NCBI GenBank assembly: GCA_945889235.1
Contig: CAMDBK010000018.1
Span: 1-20,706 of the forward strand
From: Chitinophaga pinensis
GTDB lineage: Bacteria; Bacteroidota; Bacteroidia; SXHM01
Length of the DNA stretch: 20,706 nt
Reading direction: 5' to 3'
In this document: in pieces, positions 8,291-15,015 of the stretch
Layout of the letters: every line of letters begins with the position of its first letter
How positions within the stretch are numbered: the stretch's first letter is position 1
Made by a program: the position numbers and the translations under genes
The notes under the pieces: generated by a model
Seen by the model: the letters and a program-made list of their open reading frames with translations, nothing else
Database searches by the model: none
Told to the model about the DNA's origin: nothing

Positions 8291-9346
8291 ATGAAAACTT
8301 ATTCGCGCACAATAACCGAAGCTCCAGAAAGATTGGTGGAGAATGGTAACTACAACCTCGGTTGTTTCAATACTCCTGTGAAGCAAGCTAACTTGTTGGA
8401 TTTTCCTTCACCTTATAAACTGCCTTTGCCTCGCAGCATAAAAGCATTGCAGTTGCGCGAGTGGCAGGCGTTTCAACTGATGGGGAAAGACCATTTTGTG
8501 ATGGTGGCTATTTACAATGCAAAGAAAATCTCGCTGGTGCAGTTTATTGTTTACGACATCAAAAACAACCACAAAATAAAATACGAAAAGAAAGTTGCTT
8601 CATGGGATTTAACCGTTCCCGATACGCTGTATAATTCGGTGGCTTCTTATACCAGCAAAAACTTTTCACTGGAAGCAAAACATGATATTGCCACTAATAA
8701 ATTAGAACTTACTGCCTGGATAAAAGGTTTTCAAAATCTTCCCGATGTGAACGCACACTTCACCGGACTGCACGATGTTACAACCTATACGCCTATAGTC
8801 GTTTGCAATCCGTTTTCATCGGGAAGGGTAATGTATTCGCACAAATGTCTGATGCCGATGAGTGGTGATTTGAGCATTGGTGACAAGTACCTGAAATTTG
8901 AAGAAAGCAACTCGCAACTGATTATTGACGACCACAAAGGCTATTATCCTTATCCAACCGTTTATGATTGGGTAACCGGTATGGGACGAGACAAAGAGAA
9001 CCGCATGGTAGGCTTCAATCTTACCGACAATCAGGTAATAGAACAGGAAAAATATAATGAGAACTGTTTGTGGTTTGGTGGTGAGTTACATCCGCTTCCA
9101 CCGATAAAAGTAAAACGCCCCGGTGGTGTAAAAGGCAAGTGGCAAATCAGTGATGAATACGATATGGTTAATCTGGAATTCAATCCTGTTATTCATACTT
9201 CAGTGAATATTAATCTGCTGGTTTTAAAAAGCCAGTACGAAGGTCCGTATGGTTTTTTCAACGGCTACCTTAAAAAGACTACAGGTGAAAAAGTATTGAT
9301 TGAAAACATGTTTGGTATGGGCGAGGACTTTTATTTAAGAGCATGA
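8291..9346 (+). CDS. DUF2804 family protein
   Basis: A 351-residue protein that matches my memory of the DUF2804 family, which has no established function. Visible conserved features are D213-D-H-K-G-Y-Y219 followed by W227, then R239 within NRMVGFNL, N256-E-N258 with W261, and GGELHPLP (263-270). The C-terminus has the closing EGPYGFFNGYL block. There is no signal peptide or membrane helix, so it is probably cytoplasmic. The alternating beta-rich sequence suggests a two-part beta barrel, perhaps like the lipocalin-like AttH/CrtC proteins; that resemblance is my speculation. It is divergently transcribed from the CotH gene. Its stop overlaps the start of the START-domain gene (ATGA), so translation of the two is likely coupled. 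A weak -7-like TAAAATTG sits almost at the start codon (8279-8286), with no -33 partner seen. Confidence 0.72.
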   Translation: MKTYSRTITEAPERLVENGNYNLGCFNTPVKQANLLDFPSPYKLPLPRSIKALQLREWQAFQLMGKDHFVMVAIYNAKKISLVQFIVYDIKNNHKIKYEKKVASWDLTVPDTLYNSVASYTSKNFSLEAKHDIATNKLELTAWIKGFQNLPDVNAHFTGLHDVTTYTPIVVCNPFSSGRVMYSHKCLMPMSGDLSIGDKYLKFEESNSQLIIDDHKGYYPYPTVYDWVTGMGRDKENRMVGFNLTDNQVIEQEKYNENCLWFGGELHPLPPIKVKRPGGVKGKWQISDEYDMVNLEFNPVIHTSVNINLLVLKSQYEGPYGFFNGYLKKTTGEKVLIENMFGMGEDFYLRA

Positions 9347-10062
9347 GGCAGTTTCATGTCATGCTGAACTTGTTTCAGCATCCTATTAGAAAGACCCTGA
9401 AACAAGTTCAGGGTGACGTTCAGTTTTGGTTAACTGCTGCCTGCTGCTGCCTCGTGCTTACTTCCCATGCGCAGGAATGGACTTTGAAAAAAGAAGAAGA
9501 CGGAATAAAAATTTATACTCGTTTGCCTGAAGGTGCTAAGTTTGATGAAGTGCGCGCAACAATGCGTGTAAAAACAAGTCTTTCGGCTTTTACAGCTTTA
9601 CTGAAAGATGTTCCGGGCTATACCGAGTGGGCTTATAATTGCGTTGAATCAAAAATGGTACTTGCTGTTTGCGACACAGCCCAATGCTATTATACGCATA
9701 CAAGTTTGCCTTGGCCGGCCAGCGACCGCGACCAGGTTTTCCGCTCATCACTGAAACAGGATACAGTTACAAAGGTTATCAGAACTAATTCTGTTTGTGT
9801 GGTTGATATGGTTAAAGAAAATGACGGAATTGTGAGAATTAAAGAAGGAAGAACCGGATGGACACTTACCCCTGTAAGCGGTGGTTTTGTGGATGTGGAA
9901 TATTTCGCAAGCATAAACCCGGGCGGAAGTGTACCGGCATGGCTCGTAAATTCAACCATTGATATGGGGCCATTCAATACACTTCAAAAAGCCCGAGAAT
10001 TGCTGAATGGCGGAAAGTATAAAGACGCTGAGTTTTGGTTTATAAAAGAGTTGGAAAAATAA
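9343..10062 (+). CDS. Exported START-domain (lipid-transfer-like) protein
   Basis: A 239-residue protein. After an N-terminal export signal (hydrophobic stretch about 27-42, likely cut after SHA43), residues about 45-236 form a START domain, the helix-grip fold that binds a lipid or other hydrophobic ligand in a closed cavity. Supporting segments are DGIKIYTR, the VPGYTEWAYNC stretch, LPWPASDRDQVFRS and GGFVDVEYFASINPGGSVPAWLVN, all typical of bacterial START proteins. Residues about 5-25 (VMLNLFQHP..KTLKQVQGD) are the translation of an inserted palindromic repeat, so the signal peptide carries an abnormally long N-region. The native start may originally have been elsewhere. It overlaps the DUF2804 gene at ATGA and is followed 4 bp later by a lipoprotein gene, so all three form one transcription unit. 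The ligand is unknown, and periplasmic location is inferred from the signal. Confidence 0.85.
   Translation: MRQFHVMLNLFQHPIRKTLKQVQGDVQFWLTAACCCLVLTSHAQEWTLKKEEDGIKIYTRLPEGAKFDEVRATMRVKTSLSAFTALLKDVPGYTEWAYNCVESKMVLAVCDTAQCYYTHTSLPWPASDRDQVFRSSLKQDTVTKVIRTNSVCVVDMVKENDGIVRIKEGRTGWTLTPVSGGFVDVEYFASINPGGSVPAWLVNSTIDMGPFNTLQKARELLNGGKYKDAEFWFIKELEK
9358..9417. repeat. REP-like palindromic element, translated in the START gene
   Basis: Perfect 15-bp inverted arms CTGAACTTGTTTCAG (9364-9378) and CTGAAACAAGTTCAG (9397-9411) surround an 18-nt loop. After a 2-bp mismatch the outer GTCA (9358-9361) pairs with TGAC (9414-9417). The element is 60 nt, exactly 20 codons, and leaves the reading frame open. 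The encoded LNLFQHP and KQVQGD strings are, from memory, common repeat-derived peptides in Bacteroidota annotations. Confidence 0.9.
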
Positions 10063-10066
10063 AATT

Positions 10067-10510
10067 ATGAAACATCTTTTTTTTCTTGCTGCAATAATTT
10101 TAATCAGTTCCTGTTCTCATTCCCAAAAAAGCAAAGGAGAGTTGCTTCAAAAAATTTCCCTCTACTCAAACGACAGCGTAATTGCTGCAACGTATTTTAG
10201 TGAAGACACCAATTCAATTGAATTAGCAAAAGCACTTTGGAATGAAAAAACAAAACTGCTGGAAGGCAAAGATTCCACAGTTAACTATTACCTCTTTGTT
10301 TTTAATGAACATGACAAAACTCCCGATATTACTAAAGACATAGATATAGCCTGGAACCCTGACTTCATGCATTACCGCGCCTGCTGTATGGATAACGGTT
10401 TTGGTTTTGTCCGCTTTTGTTATGGTTTGCGCTATGACGAAGGTAGAGTGGGCGATTGGGCGCATTTCCGGTATGTAAAAAATGATGGCTCACTGGCAGA
10501 AGTGCAATAA
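10067..10510 (+). CDS. Small lipoprotein of unknown function
   Basis: A 147-residue protein with a lipoprotein signal peptide: MKHLFFLAAIILISSC, with the lipobox cysteine at residue 16 (ISSC). It should be lipid-anchored in the periplasm, probably in the outer membrane. The mature part is unrecognised. It contains an adjacent Cys pair (ACCMDNGFGF) and a C-terminal stretch rich in Tyr, Arg and Gly (CYGLRYDEGRVGDWAHFRYV). The gene begins 4 bp after the START-domain gene, so it belongs to the DUF2804-START unit and may work with the START protein, for instance as an envelope partner. That is inference from position only. A -7-like box for yebC follows directly. Confidence 0.75.
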   Translation: MKHLFFLAAIILISSCSHSQKSKGELLQKISLYSNDSVIAATYFSEDTNSIELAKALWNEKTKLLEGKDSTVNYYLFVFNEHDKTPDITKDIDIAWNPDFMHYRACCMDNGFGFVRFCYGLRYDEGRVGDWAHFRYVKNDGSLAEVQ

Positions 10511-10524
10511 TTCAATGCCTTTCT

Positions 10525-10532
10525 TATTTTTG
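10525..10532 (+). promoter_or_regulatory. Possible -7 box for yebC
   Basis: TATTTTTG matches the TAnnTTTG -7 consensus, 59 nt before the yebC start. No clear TTTG lies about 20 nt upstream. If real, it gives a leader of about 50 nt that contains the direct repeat at 10547-10580. Confidence 0.35.
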
Positions 10533-10546
10533 CCTCCCCAATTGTT

Positions 10547-10580
10547 TTACCAATTAATCAATAACTTAATTACCAATTAA
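10547..10580 (+). repeat. Direct repeat in the yebC leader
   Basis: Two exact copies of TTACCAATTAA (10547-10557 and 10570-10580) lie 23 bp apart, about two helical turns. They fall between the candidate -7 box and the yebC start. They could be an operator or simply AT-rich repetition; nothing in the sequence decides this. Confidence 0.4.
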
Positions 10581-10591
10581 CTTTTTTTCAG

Positions 10592-11299
10592 ATGGGAAGA
10601 GTATTTGAAAAACGCAAACACACCATGTTTGCCCGCTTCGACAAGATGGCTAAAGGCTTTACCAAAATAGGTAAAGAGATAGCAATAGCAATAAAACAGG
10701 CCGGTCCCGACCCGGGCGCAAACCCGCGTTTGCGTGCAGCAATGCAAAATGCGAAAGCTATCAACATGCCTAAAGACAGGGTGGATGCTGCCATCAAGCG
10801 CGCTTCAAGTAAAGAAGAAAAAGATTTTGAAGAAAGTATTTTTGAAGGATATGGTCCCTATGGAATTGCTATGCTGATTGAGTGCGCAAGCGATAACAAC
10901 ACCCGCACGGTTGCCAATATCCGTATGTATTTTTCGCGGGCAAACGGTGCGCTGGGAACAAATGGCTCGGTGGCTTTTATGTTTGAGCGCAAAGGAGTTT
11001 TTAAGATTGATGACACCGGAAAAGACATTGAAGAACTGGAACTTGACCTCATTGACCACGGACTTGAAGAGATAAATAAAGACGAAGACGGAACATTTCT
11101 TTATACCGATTTTACTGACATGGGCAGGATGCAAAAAGCCCTGGAAGAAAAACACATTCCCATTCTAAGCACAACCAAACAACGCTTTCCTGCTACTACC
11201 GTTGAATTAAATGAATCACAGCAAGCCGAAATAAATGCGCTGATTGAGCGCTTTGAAGACGATGACGATGTGCAGGCAGTGTACCATAATATGAAGTAG
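10592..11299 (+). CDS. YebC/PmpR family protein (YeeN-like subtype)
   Basis: A 235-residue cytoplasmic protein of the YebC/TACO1 family. It was long annotated as a transcriptional regulator; family members are now linked to relief of ribosome stalling at proline-rich stretches. The N-terminus MGRVFEKRK lacks the classical GHSKW motif, which resembles the YeeN-like subtype. The conserved core is present: the AIKQAGPDPGANPRLRAAMQNAKAINMPKD region (about 33-63), then FEGYGPYGIAMLIE, NNTRTVANIR, GSVAFMFERKGVF and the acidic C-terminal EDDDDVQAVYHNMK. The length is normal. It has a separate upstream region of about 80 nt and is followed by a repeat-rich gap before ppiD, so it may be transcribed alone. 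Family assignment is secure. Whether this member acts in translation or transcription cannot be told from sequence. Confidence 0.93.
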   Translation: MGRVFEKRKHTMFARFDKMAKGFTKIGKEIAIAIKQAGPDPGANPRLRAAMQNAKAINMPKDRVDAAIKRASSKEEKDFEESIFEGYGPYGIAMLIECASDNNTRTVANIRMYFSRANGALGTNGSVAFMFERKGVFKIDDTGKDIEELELDLIDHGLEEINKDEDGTFLYTDFTDMGRMQKALEEKHIPILSTTKQRFPATTVELNESQQAEINALIERFEDDDDVQAVYHNMK

Positions 11300-11302
11300 A
11301 AA

Positions 11303-11386
11303 TTAGAGGTTGGAAGCTGGAAGTTAGAAGTTGGATTGCATTTGCAGTAGAACTCTAAACTCTAACTTCCAGCTTCCAACCTCTAA
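11303..11386. repeat. 26-bp perfect inverted repeat between yebC and ppiD
   Basis: The arm at 11303-11328 (core GAGGTTGGAAGCTGG) is exactly complementary to 11361-11386 (core CCAGCTTCCAACCTC), with a 32-nt loop. It begins 4 nt after the yebC stop. There is no T tract, so it is not a standard terminator, although a transcript could fold here. Confidence 0.9.
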
Positions 11387-11428
11387 CTTCCAACTTCCAA
11401 TTTCTAAACTTCTAACCTCTAACTTCCA
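11361..11428 (+). repeat. Three copies of TCTAACTTCCA
   Basis: Exact copies lie at 11361-11371, 11382-11392 and 11418-11428, with related CTTCCAACTTCCAA sequence between them. The first copy is part of the right arm of the inverted repeat. The whole gap 11300-11445 is built from variants of this purine/pyrimidine-biased unit and shows no coding potential. Confidence 0.85.
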
Positions 11429-11447
11429 AACATTACAACTTTAATTC

Positions 11448-11455
11448 TATATTCG
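11448..11455 (+). promoter_or_regulatory. Possible -7 box for ppiD
   Basis: TATATTCG matches TAnnTTTG at seven of eight positions, 24 nt upstream of the ppiD ATG. The region expected to hold the -33 box falls in the TCTAACTTCCA repeats and has no TTTG. Confidence 0.4.
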
Positions 11456-11479
11456 CAGCCCTAAATAAAAAAAATCACG

Positions 11480-13579
11480 ATGTCTGTTTTACAAAAAATA
11501 AGAGAAAAAACGTATTTAGTACTCATTTTCGTTGGGCTTGGTATAGGCCTGTTTGTTCTCGACCCCAGCTCCTTTTTCGGCAACAAGCGTGGCGATACGT
11601 TCGTTGGTATTATTGCCGGTGAAAAAGTAGAAGGTCAGGATTTTGAACTCAAGGTTCAGGAAGCATTGGATAATTATAAAGCCAATTACCAGAGCGCAAA
11701 TATTGACGAGGCTACTAAAGAAGCCATCCGCAACCAAACGTGGGAGCAACAGATACAAGAGATTGTATTGGGCGGTCAGCACGAAAAATTGGGTATTACC
11801 GTTAGTTCAGAAGAATTATTTGATATGGTGCAGGGACCAAATCCAAGCCAGCAGGTGCGTCAGGCTTTTGGCAATCCGCAAACAGGTGAGTTTAATCCCG
11901 GAAATGTTATTGCTTTCTTGAAAAGAATGGAAGAAGATGAATCTGGCGACACCAAAAAACGTTGGCTGGCTTTTGAAAAAGACCTGAAGAAACAACAGGT
12001 GTTTACCAAATACAACACCTTGGTTAAAAAAGGTCTTTACGTAACTACCGCTGAAGCAAAGAGTGATAATGTTGCAAAAAACAAAATGGCAAACATCCGT
12101 TTTGTGGCTAAACGTTATGCCGCTTTAACCGACACCAACATTACAGTTACCGATGCCGAGGTTAAAACATGGTATGCTGCCAACAATTACAAAGAAGAAT
12201 ACAAACAGGAAAAAGCGGTTGACCTTAAATACGTGACCTTTGATATCAAGCCTTCGGATGAAGATAATCAGGAAGCAAAAAAATGGATTGACAAAACTAC
12301 TGAGGAGTTTAAACTTACTTCCAACGATACCTTGTTTATCAACATAAATTCAGATAATAAATATAAGCCATTGTGGCTGGCAGAAAACGCGCTTCCTGCC
12401 GCAATTGACACGCTGAAAAAAGCAGCACCGGGCACTATTGCAGGTCCATACTTAGATGGCGAAAGCTGGAAAGTTTCAAAACTGACGGGCAGCAAAATGG
12501 CTTGCGATTCAGTGAAGGCACGCCACATACTTTTAAAAGTTGAAGGTGGAAACAACGAGCAGGTAAAAGCCACAGCCGACAGCCTGAAGAAAGTAATAAA
12601 ACAGAAAAACAATTTTGCCGAACTGGCTAAAGTTCTTTCAACTGATGCCGGTTCAGGTGCGCAGGGTGGTGACCTTGGTTGGTTTAAAGAAAACGTGATG
12701 GTTGCTCCTTTTAACGATGCCTGCTTCAATGGCAAGAAAGGCGATATGACCATAGTTGAATCGCAATTTGGTATTCACCTGATTGAGATAATGGACAAAG
12801 GCAAAGAAAGCCGCAGACTTAGCATTGCAACCGTAGAGCGCAAAACCGAGCCCAGTGATAAAACCTTTCAGACTATTTATGCAAAGGCAAGTGATTTTTC
12901 GCACAAAAACCGTACGCTGGAAGCCTTTGATGCTGCCGCTGCTGAAGCAGGTTACAATGTACGCCTTGCTCCCAACATTAAACCTATGGACGCTAAAATT
13001 GCCGGACTTGATAACCCCCGCGTAGTTATTATGTGGGCTTTTAACACTGCCAAAAAAGGTGATGTGGCTGAAGAGGTTTATGAAATAGGTGATAAATATG
13101 TAGTGGCTGCCGTATCAGAAAAATATGAGAAAGGTTTTAAACCACTTGAAAGTATTAAAGAAGAAGTGCAAGCCGAAGCAAAAAAAGATAAGAAAGCTGA
13201 AAAAATAATTGCTGAAATTGAAGCGGCACTTGCAGCTAAACCAAGTGCAGAAGACCTTGCCAATAAACTGAACACTCCGCTTGAAACCGCACAAATGGTG
13301 GTATTTAACGCAAGCTCGGTACCGGGCATGGGTAAAGAACCCGCTGTAGTGGGTGTTGTTGCAGCTTTAAAAGCAGGACAGGTTTCTAAACCCATTAAAG
13401 GTTTATCAGGTGTGTATGTGGTGTATGTAGATAACGTAACCGAAGCCCCCGAAGTAACCGACTTTACTCCTTCAAAAAAACAATTGGAACAAGCCCTGTG
13501 GGGACGTGCTGATTACGAAGTGTACGAGGCATTGAAAGATAATGCGGATGTGGTAGATAACAGGGTTAAGTTTTACTAA
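11480..13579 (+). CDS. PpiD/SurA-like periplasmic peptidyl-prolyl cis-trans isomerase
   Basis: A 699-residue membrane-anchored folding factor. A short N-terminus and one membrane helix (about 12-28) place the rest in the periplasm. A SurA-N-like chaperone region (about 40-240) holds secreted substrates. A parvulin-type rotamase domain spans about 347-439, with ARHILLKV, a GGDLGWF motif (396-402), MVAPFNDACF and the closing FGIHLIEI. The C-terminal region (about 500-690) resembles a second, degenerate isomerase-like segment (GQVSKPIKGLSGVYVVYV). The architecture is that of PpiD, which assists newly exported proteins at the Sec translocon. Length and order fit Bacteroidota homologues. The gene is preceded by repeats and a -7-like box and ends at a strong terminator, so it is probably monocistronic. 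Family certain, clients unknown. Confidence 0.93.
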   Translation: MSVLQKIREKTYLVLIFVGLGIGLFVLDPSSFFGNKRGDTFVGIIAGEKVEGQDFELKVQEALDNYKANYQSANIDEATKEAIRNQTWEQQIQEIVLGGQHEKLGITVSSEELFDMVQGPNPSQQVRQAFGNPQTGEFNPGNVIAFLKRMEEDESGDTKKRWLAFEKDLKKQQVFTKYNTLVKKGLYVTTAEAKSDNVAKNKMANIRFVAKRYAALTDTNITVTDAEVKTWYAANNYKEEYKQEKAVDLKYVTFDIKPSDEDNQEAKKWIDKTTEEFKLTSNDTLFININSDNKYKPLWLAENALPAAIDTLKKAAPGTIAGPYLDGESWKVSKLTGSKMACDSVKARHILLKVEGGNNEQVKATADSLKKVIKQKNNFAELAKVLSTDAGSGAQGGDLGWFKENVMVAPFNDACFNGKKGDMTIVESQFGIHLIEIMDKGKESRRLSIATVERKTEPSDKTFQTIYAKASDFSHKNRTLEAFDAAAAEAGYNVRLAPNIKPMDAKIAGLDNPRVVIMWAFNTAKKGDVAEEVYEIGDKYVVAAVSEKYEKGFKPLESIKEEVQAEAKKDKKAEKIIAEIEAALAAKPSAEDLANKLNTPLETAQMVVFNASSVPGMGKEPAVVGVVAALKAGQVSKPIKGLSGVYVVYVDNVTEAPEVTDFTPSKKQLEQALWGRADYEVYEALKDNADVVDNRVKFY

Positions 13580-13595
13580 GCGTTCTTATATATTG

Positions 13596-13630
13596 AATAA
13601 AAAACCCCGCCTCAGGCGGGGTTTTTTATT
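13596..13630. terminator. Bidirectional intrinsic terminator between ppiD and rodA
   Basis: A perfect 16-bp inverted repeat has a TCA loop (13612-13614). The GC core is CCCCGCC/GGCGGGG, flanked by six A on the left and six T on the right. It therefore works as stem plus T tract in both directions, ending the plus-strand ppiD transcript and the minus-strand elongation operon. Confidence 0.95.
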
Positions 13631-13657
13631 TGGGGGCAATACAAAAAAGCAATTTAC

Positions 13658-13681
13658 TGTGTCGGCCAACTTCCCGACACA
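13658..13681 (-). repeat. Hairpin just downstream of rodA
   Basis: An 8-bp perfect stem, TGTGTCGG (13658-13665) and CCGACACA (13674-13681), encloses an 8-nt loop. Read on the minus strand it starts 14 nt after the rodA stop and is followed 9 nt later by six T, so it could be a weak first terminator for the operon. It could also be another dispersed palindrome. Confidence 0.55.
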
Positions 13682-13695
13682 CCGAATTGAGTAAT

Positions 13696-14958
13696 TTACC
13701 TCAACAACTGCATCCTGTACGCATCCAGTTTAATAAACACAAACAGCAGAATAGTAAAAGCCCATAGTGATGAGCCTCCGTAGCTGAAAAAGGGCAGGGG
13801 AATACCGATAACGGGAGCCAGCCCTATAGTCATGGCAATGTTTACCGCAAAGTGAAAGAACAGAATAGAAGCCACCCCATAGCCATAGATTCGCGTAAAG
13901 GTTGATTTCTGTCGCTCGGCTACATAGATGATGCGCACCAATAAAAACAGGAACAACACAATCACCACAAAGGTGCCCAGAAAGCCCCACTCTTCGCCCA
14001 CGGTGCAAAAGATAAAGTCGGTGCTTTGTTCGGGCACAAACTTGTATTTGGTTTGCGTGCCGTTAAGGAAACCCTTGCCTGTAAACCCTCCCGAGCCAAT
14101 GGCAATTTTACTTTGGTTTACATTGTAGCCAACGCCTTTGGGGTCATCTTCTTTTCCCAGCATTACATTGATACGGGTTTTCTGATGCTTTTCCAGCACA
14201 TTATCAACCACATAACCCACACTATATGACATACCCGAAAACACCACCGCCACCACCGCAATCAGCAAGGCATTTTTCCAGGTACGTTTGCCGGCAAAAA
14301 AAACAAGCACCGCAATAGTTCCCGTAATCCACATCATTATTTTAGGATCAAACAGCAGCGTAACAATAAACACCACCACTATGGCAACACCTGCCATCAA
14401 AAAGTTTCCCGATAAACCTTCGCGGTACATAACAAACAAAAATGCCCCGTAAACCAAAGCCGAGCCTGTATCATTCTGTAATAATATAAGCAAGGCAGGG
14501 GCGGCAATAAAAAGAACGGTAATCAGTTTTGTCTTCAGGTCTTCGAATTTGATGTTAAGCGTACTCAGGTACTTGGCCACTACAAGGCTGGTGGCAAACT
14601 TCCCGAATTCGGCAGGCTGTACGCGGAAGCTGCCAACCTCAAACCACGATTTGCTTCCAGCCACCTCACGCCCGAAAACCAATACCAGAATAAGCAGCAG
14701 CACTACCAGCCCGTAAACCGGGTAAGCCGATACGGTATAAAATTTTCCGTCAATCAGCAGAATAAACAGGGCAATTAAAACTGAACTTCCAATCCACACC
14801 AGTTGCTTTCCGTAATTCTCAGAAAGGTCAAAAATACTTTTGTGCTCCTCGTTATATACCGCAGCATAAATATTAAACCATCCCAGAAAAACCATTACCA
14901 GAAAAAGCGCAACCAGCACCCAGTCTAAATTATCGAATATGGAATTTTGTTGTCTCAT
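13696..14958 (-). CDS. rodA: Rod-shape-determining protein RodA (SEDS peptidoglycan polymerase)
   Basis: A 420-residue polytopic inner-membrane protein with about ten helices, a SEDS glycosyltransferase that polymerises lipid II for side-wall growth with PBP2. Motifs seen: QPAEFGKF (114-121), which in the family reads QPSE; LLQNDTGSALVY (159-170); the large outer loop with DDPKGVGYNVNQSKIAIGSGG (271-291, shown by its ends), where Asp272 aligns with the essential aspartate of E. coli RodA; PEQSTDFIF (309-317) with GEEWG; and PLPFFSYGGSS (388-398). The start is ATG at 14958. It is the last gene of the mre operon, 57 bp after mrdA, with two copies of a palindrome in that gap. Transcription then meets a hairpin and the strong shared terminator. 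Confidence 0.97.
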   Translation of the reverse strand: MRQQNSIFDNLDWVLVALFLVMVFLGWFNIYAAVYNEEHKSIFDLSENYGKQLVWIGSSVLIALFILLIDGKFYTVSAYPVYGLVVLLLILVLVFGREVAGSKSWFEVGSFRVQPAEFGKFATSLVVAKYLSTLNIKFEDLKTKLITVLFIAAPALLILLQNDTGSALVYGAFLFVMYREGLSGNFLMAGVAIVVVFIVTLLFDPKIMMWITGTIAVLVFFAGKRTWKNALLIAVVAVVFSGMSYSVGYVVDNVLEKHQKTRINVMLGKEDDPKGVGYNVNQSKIAIGSGGFTGKGFLNGTQTKYKFVPEQSTDFIFCTVGEEWGFLGTFVVIVLFLFLLVRIIYVAERQKSTFTRIYGYGVASILFFHFAVNIAMTIGLAPVIGIPLPFFSYGGSSLWAFTILLFVFIKLDAYRMQLLR

Positions 14959-14967
14959 TTTACTTAT

Positions 14968-15009
14968 AAACCTTGAAGGTTTCCCGCTTTTTTAAAACCT
15001 TGAAGGTTT
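14968..15009. repeat. Two copies of the palindrome AAACCTTGAAGGTTT
   Basis: Exact copies at 14968-14982 and 14995-15009 fill most of the 57-bp gap between mrdA and rodA. Each has 7-bp arms around a central G, and the copies are 27 bp apart. They would be transcribed within the operon and could fold together or separately upstream of rodA. Confidence 0.9.
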
Positions 15010-15015
15010 ACCTCC

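Noticed and set aside
9429..9456. CTGCTGCC-rich run in the START gene as a microsatellite
   Set aside because: It is short and imperfect and simply encodes the Ala/Cys/Leu core of the signal peptide.
11303..11428. CRISPR-like array
   Set aside because: The repeats are 11 bp with no regular spacers and no cas genes nearby; the pattern is an inverted repeat with degenerate copies.
12268..12753. 161-codon open frame antisense to ppiD
   Set aside because: The plus-strand frame encodes a clear rotamase domain; the antisense frame has no start context or family resemblance.
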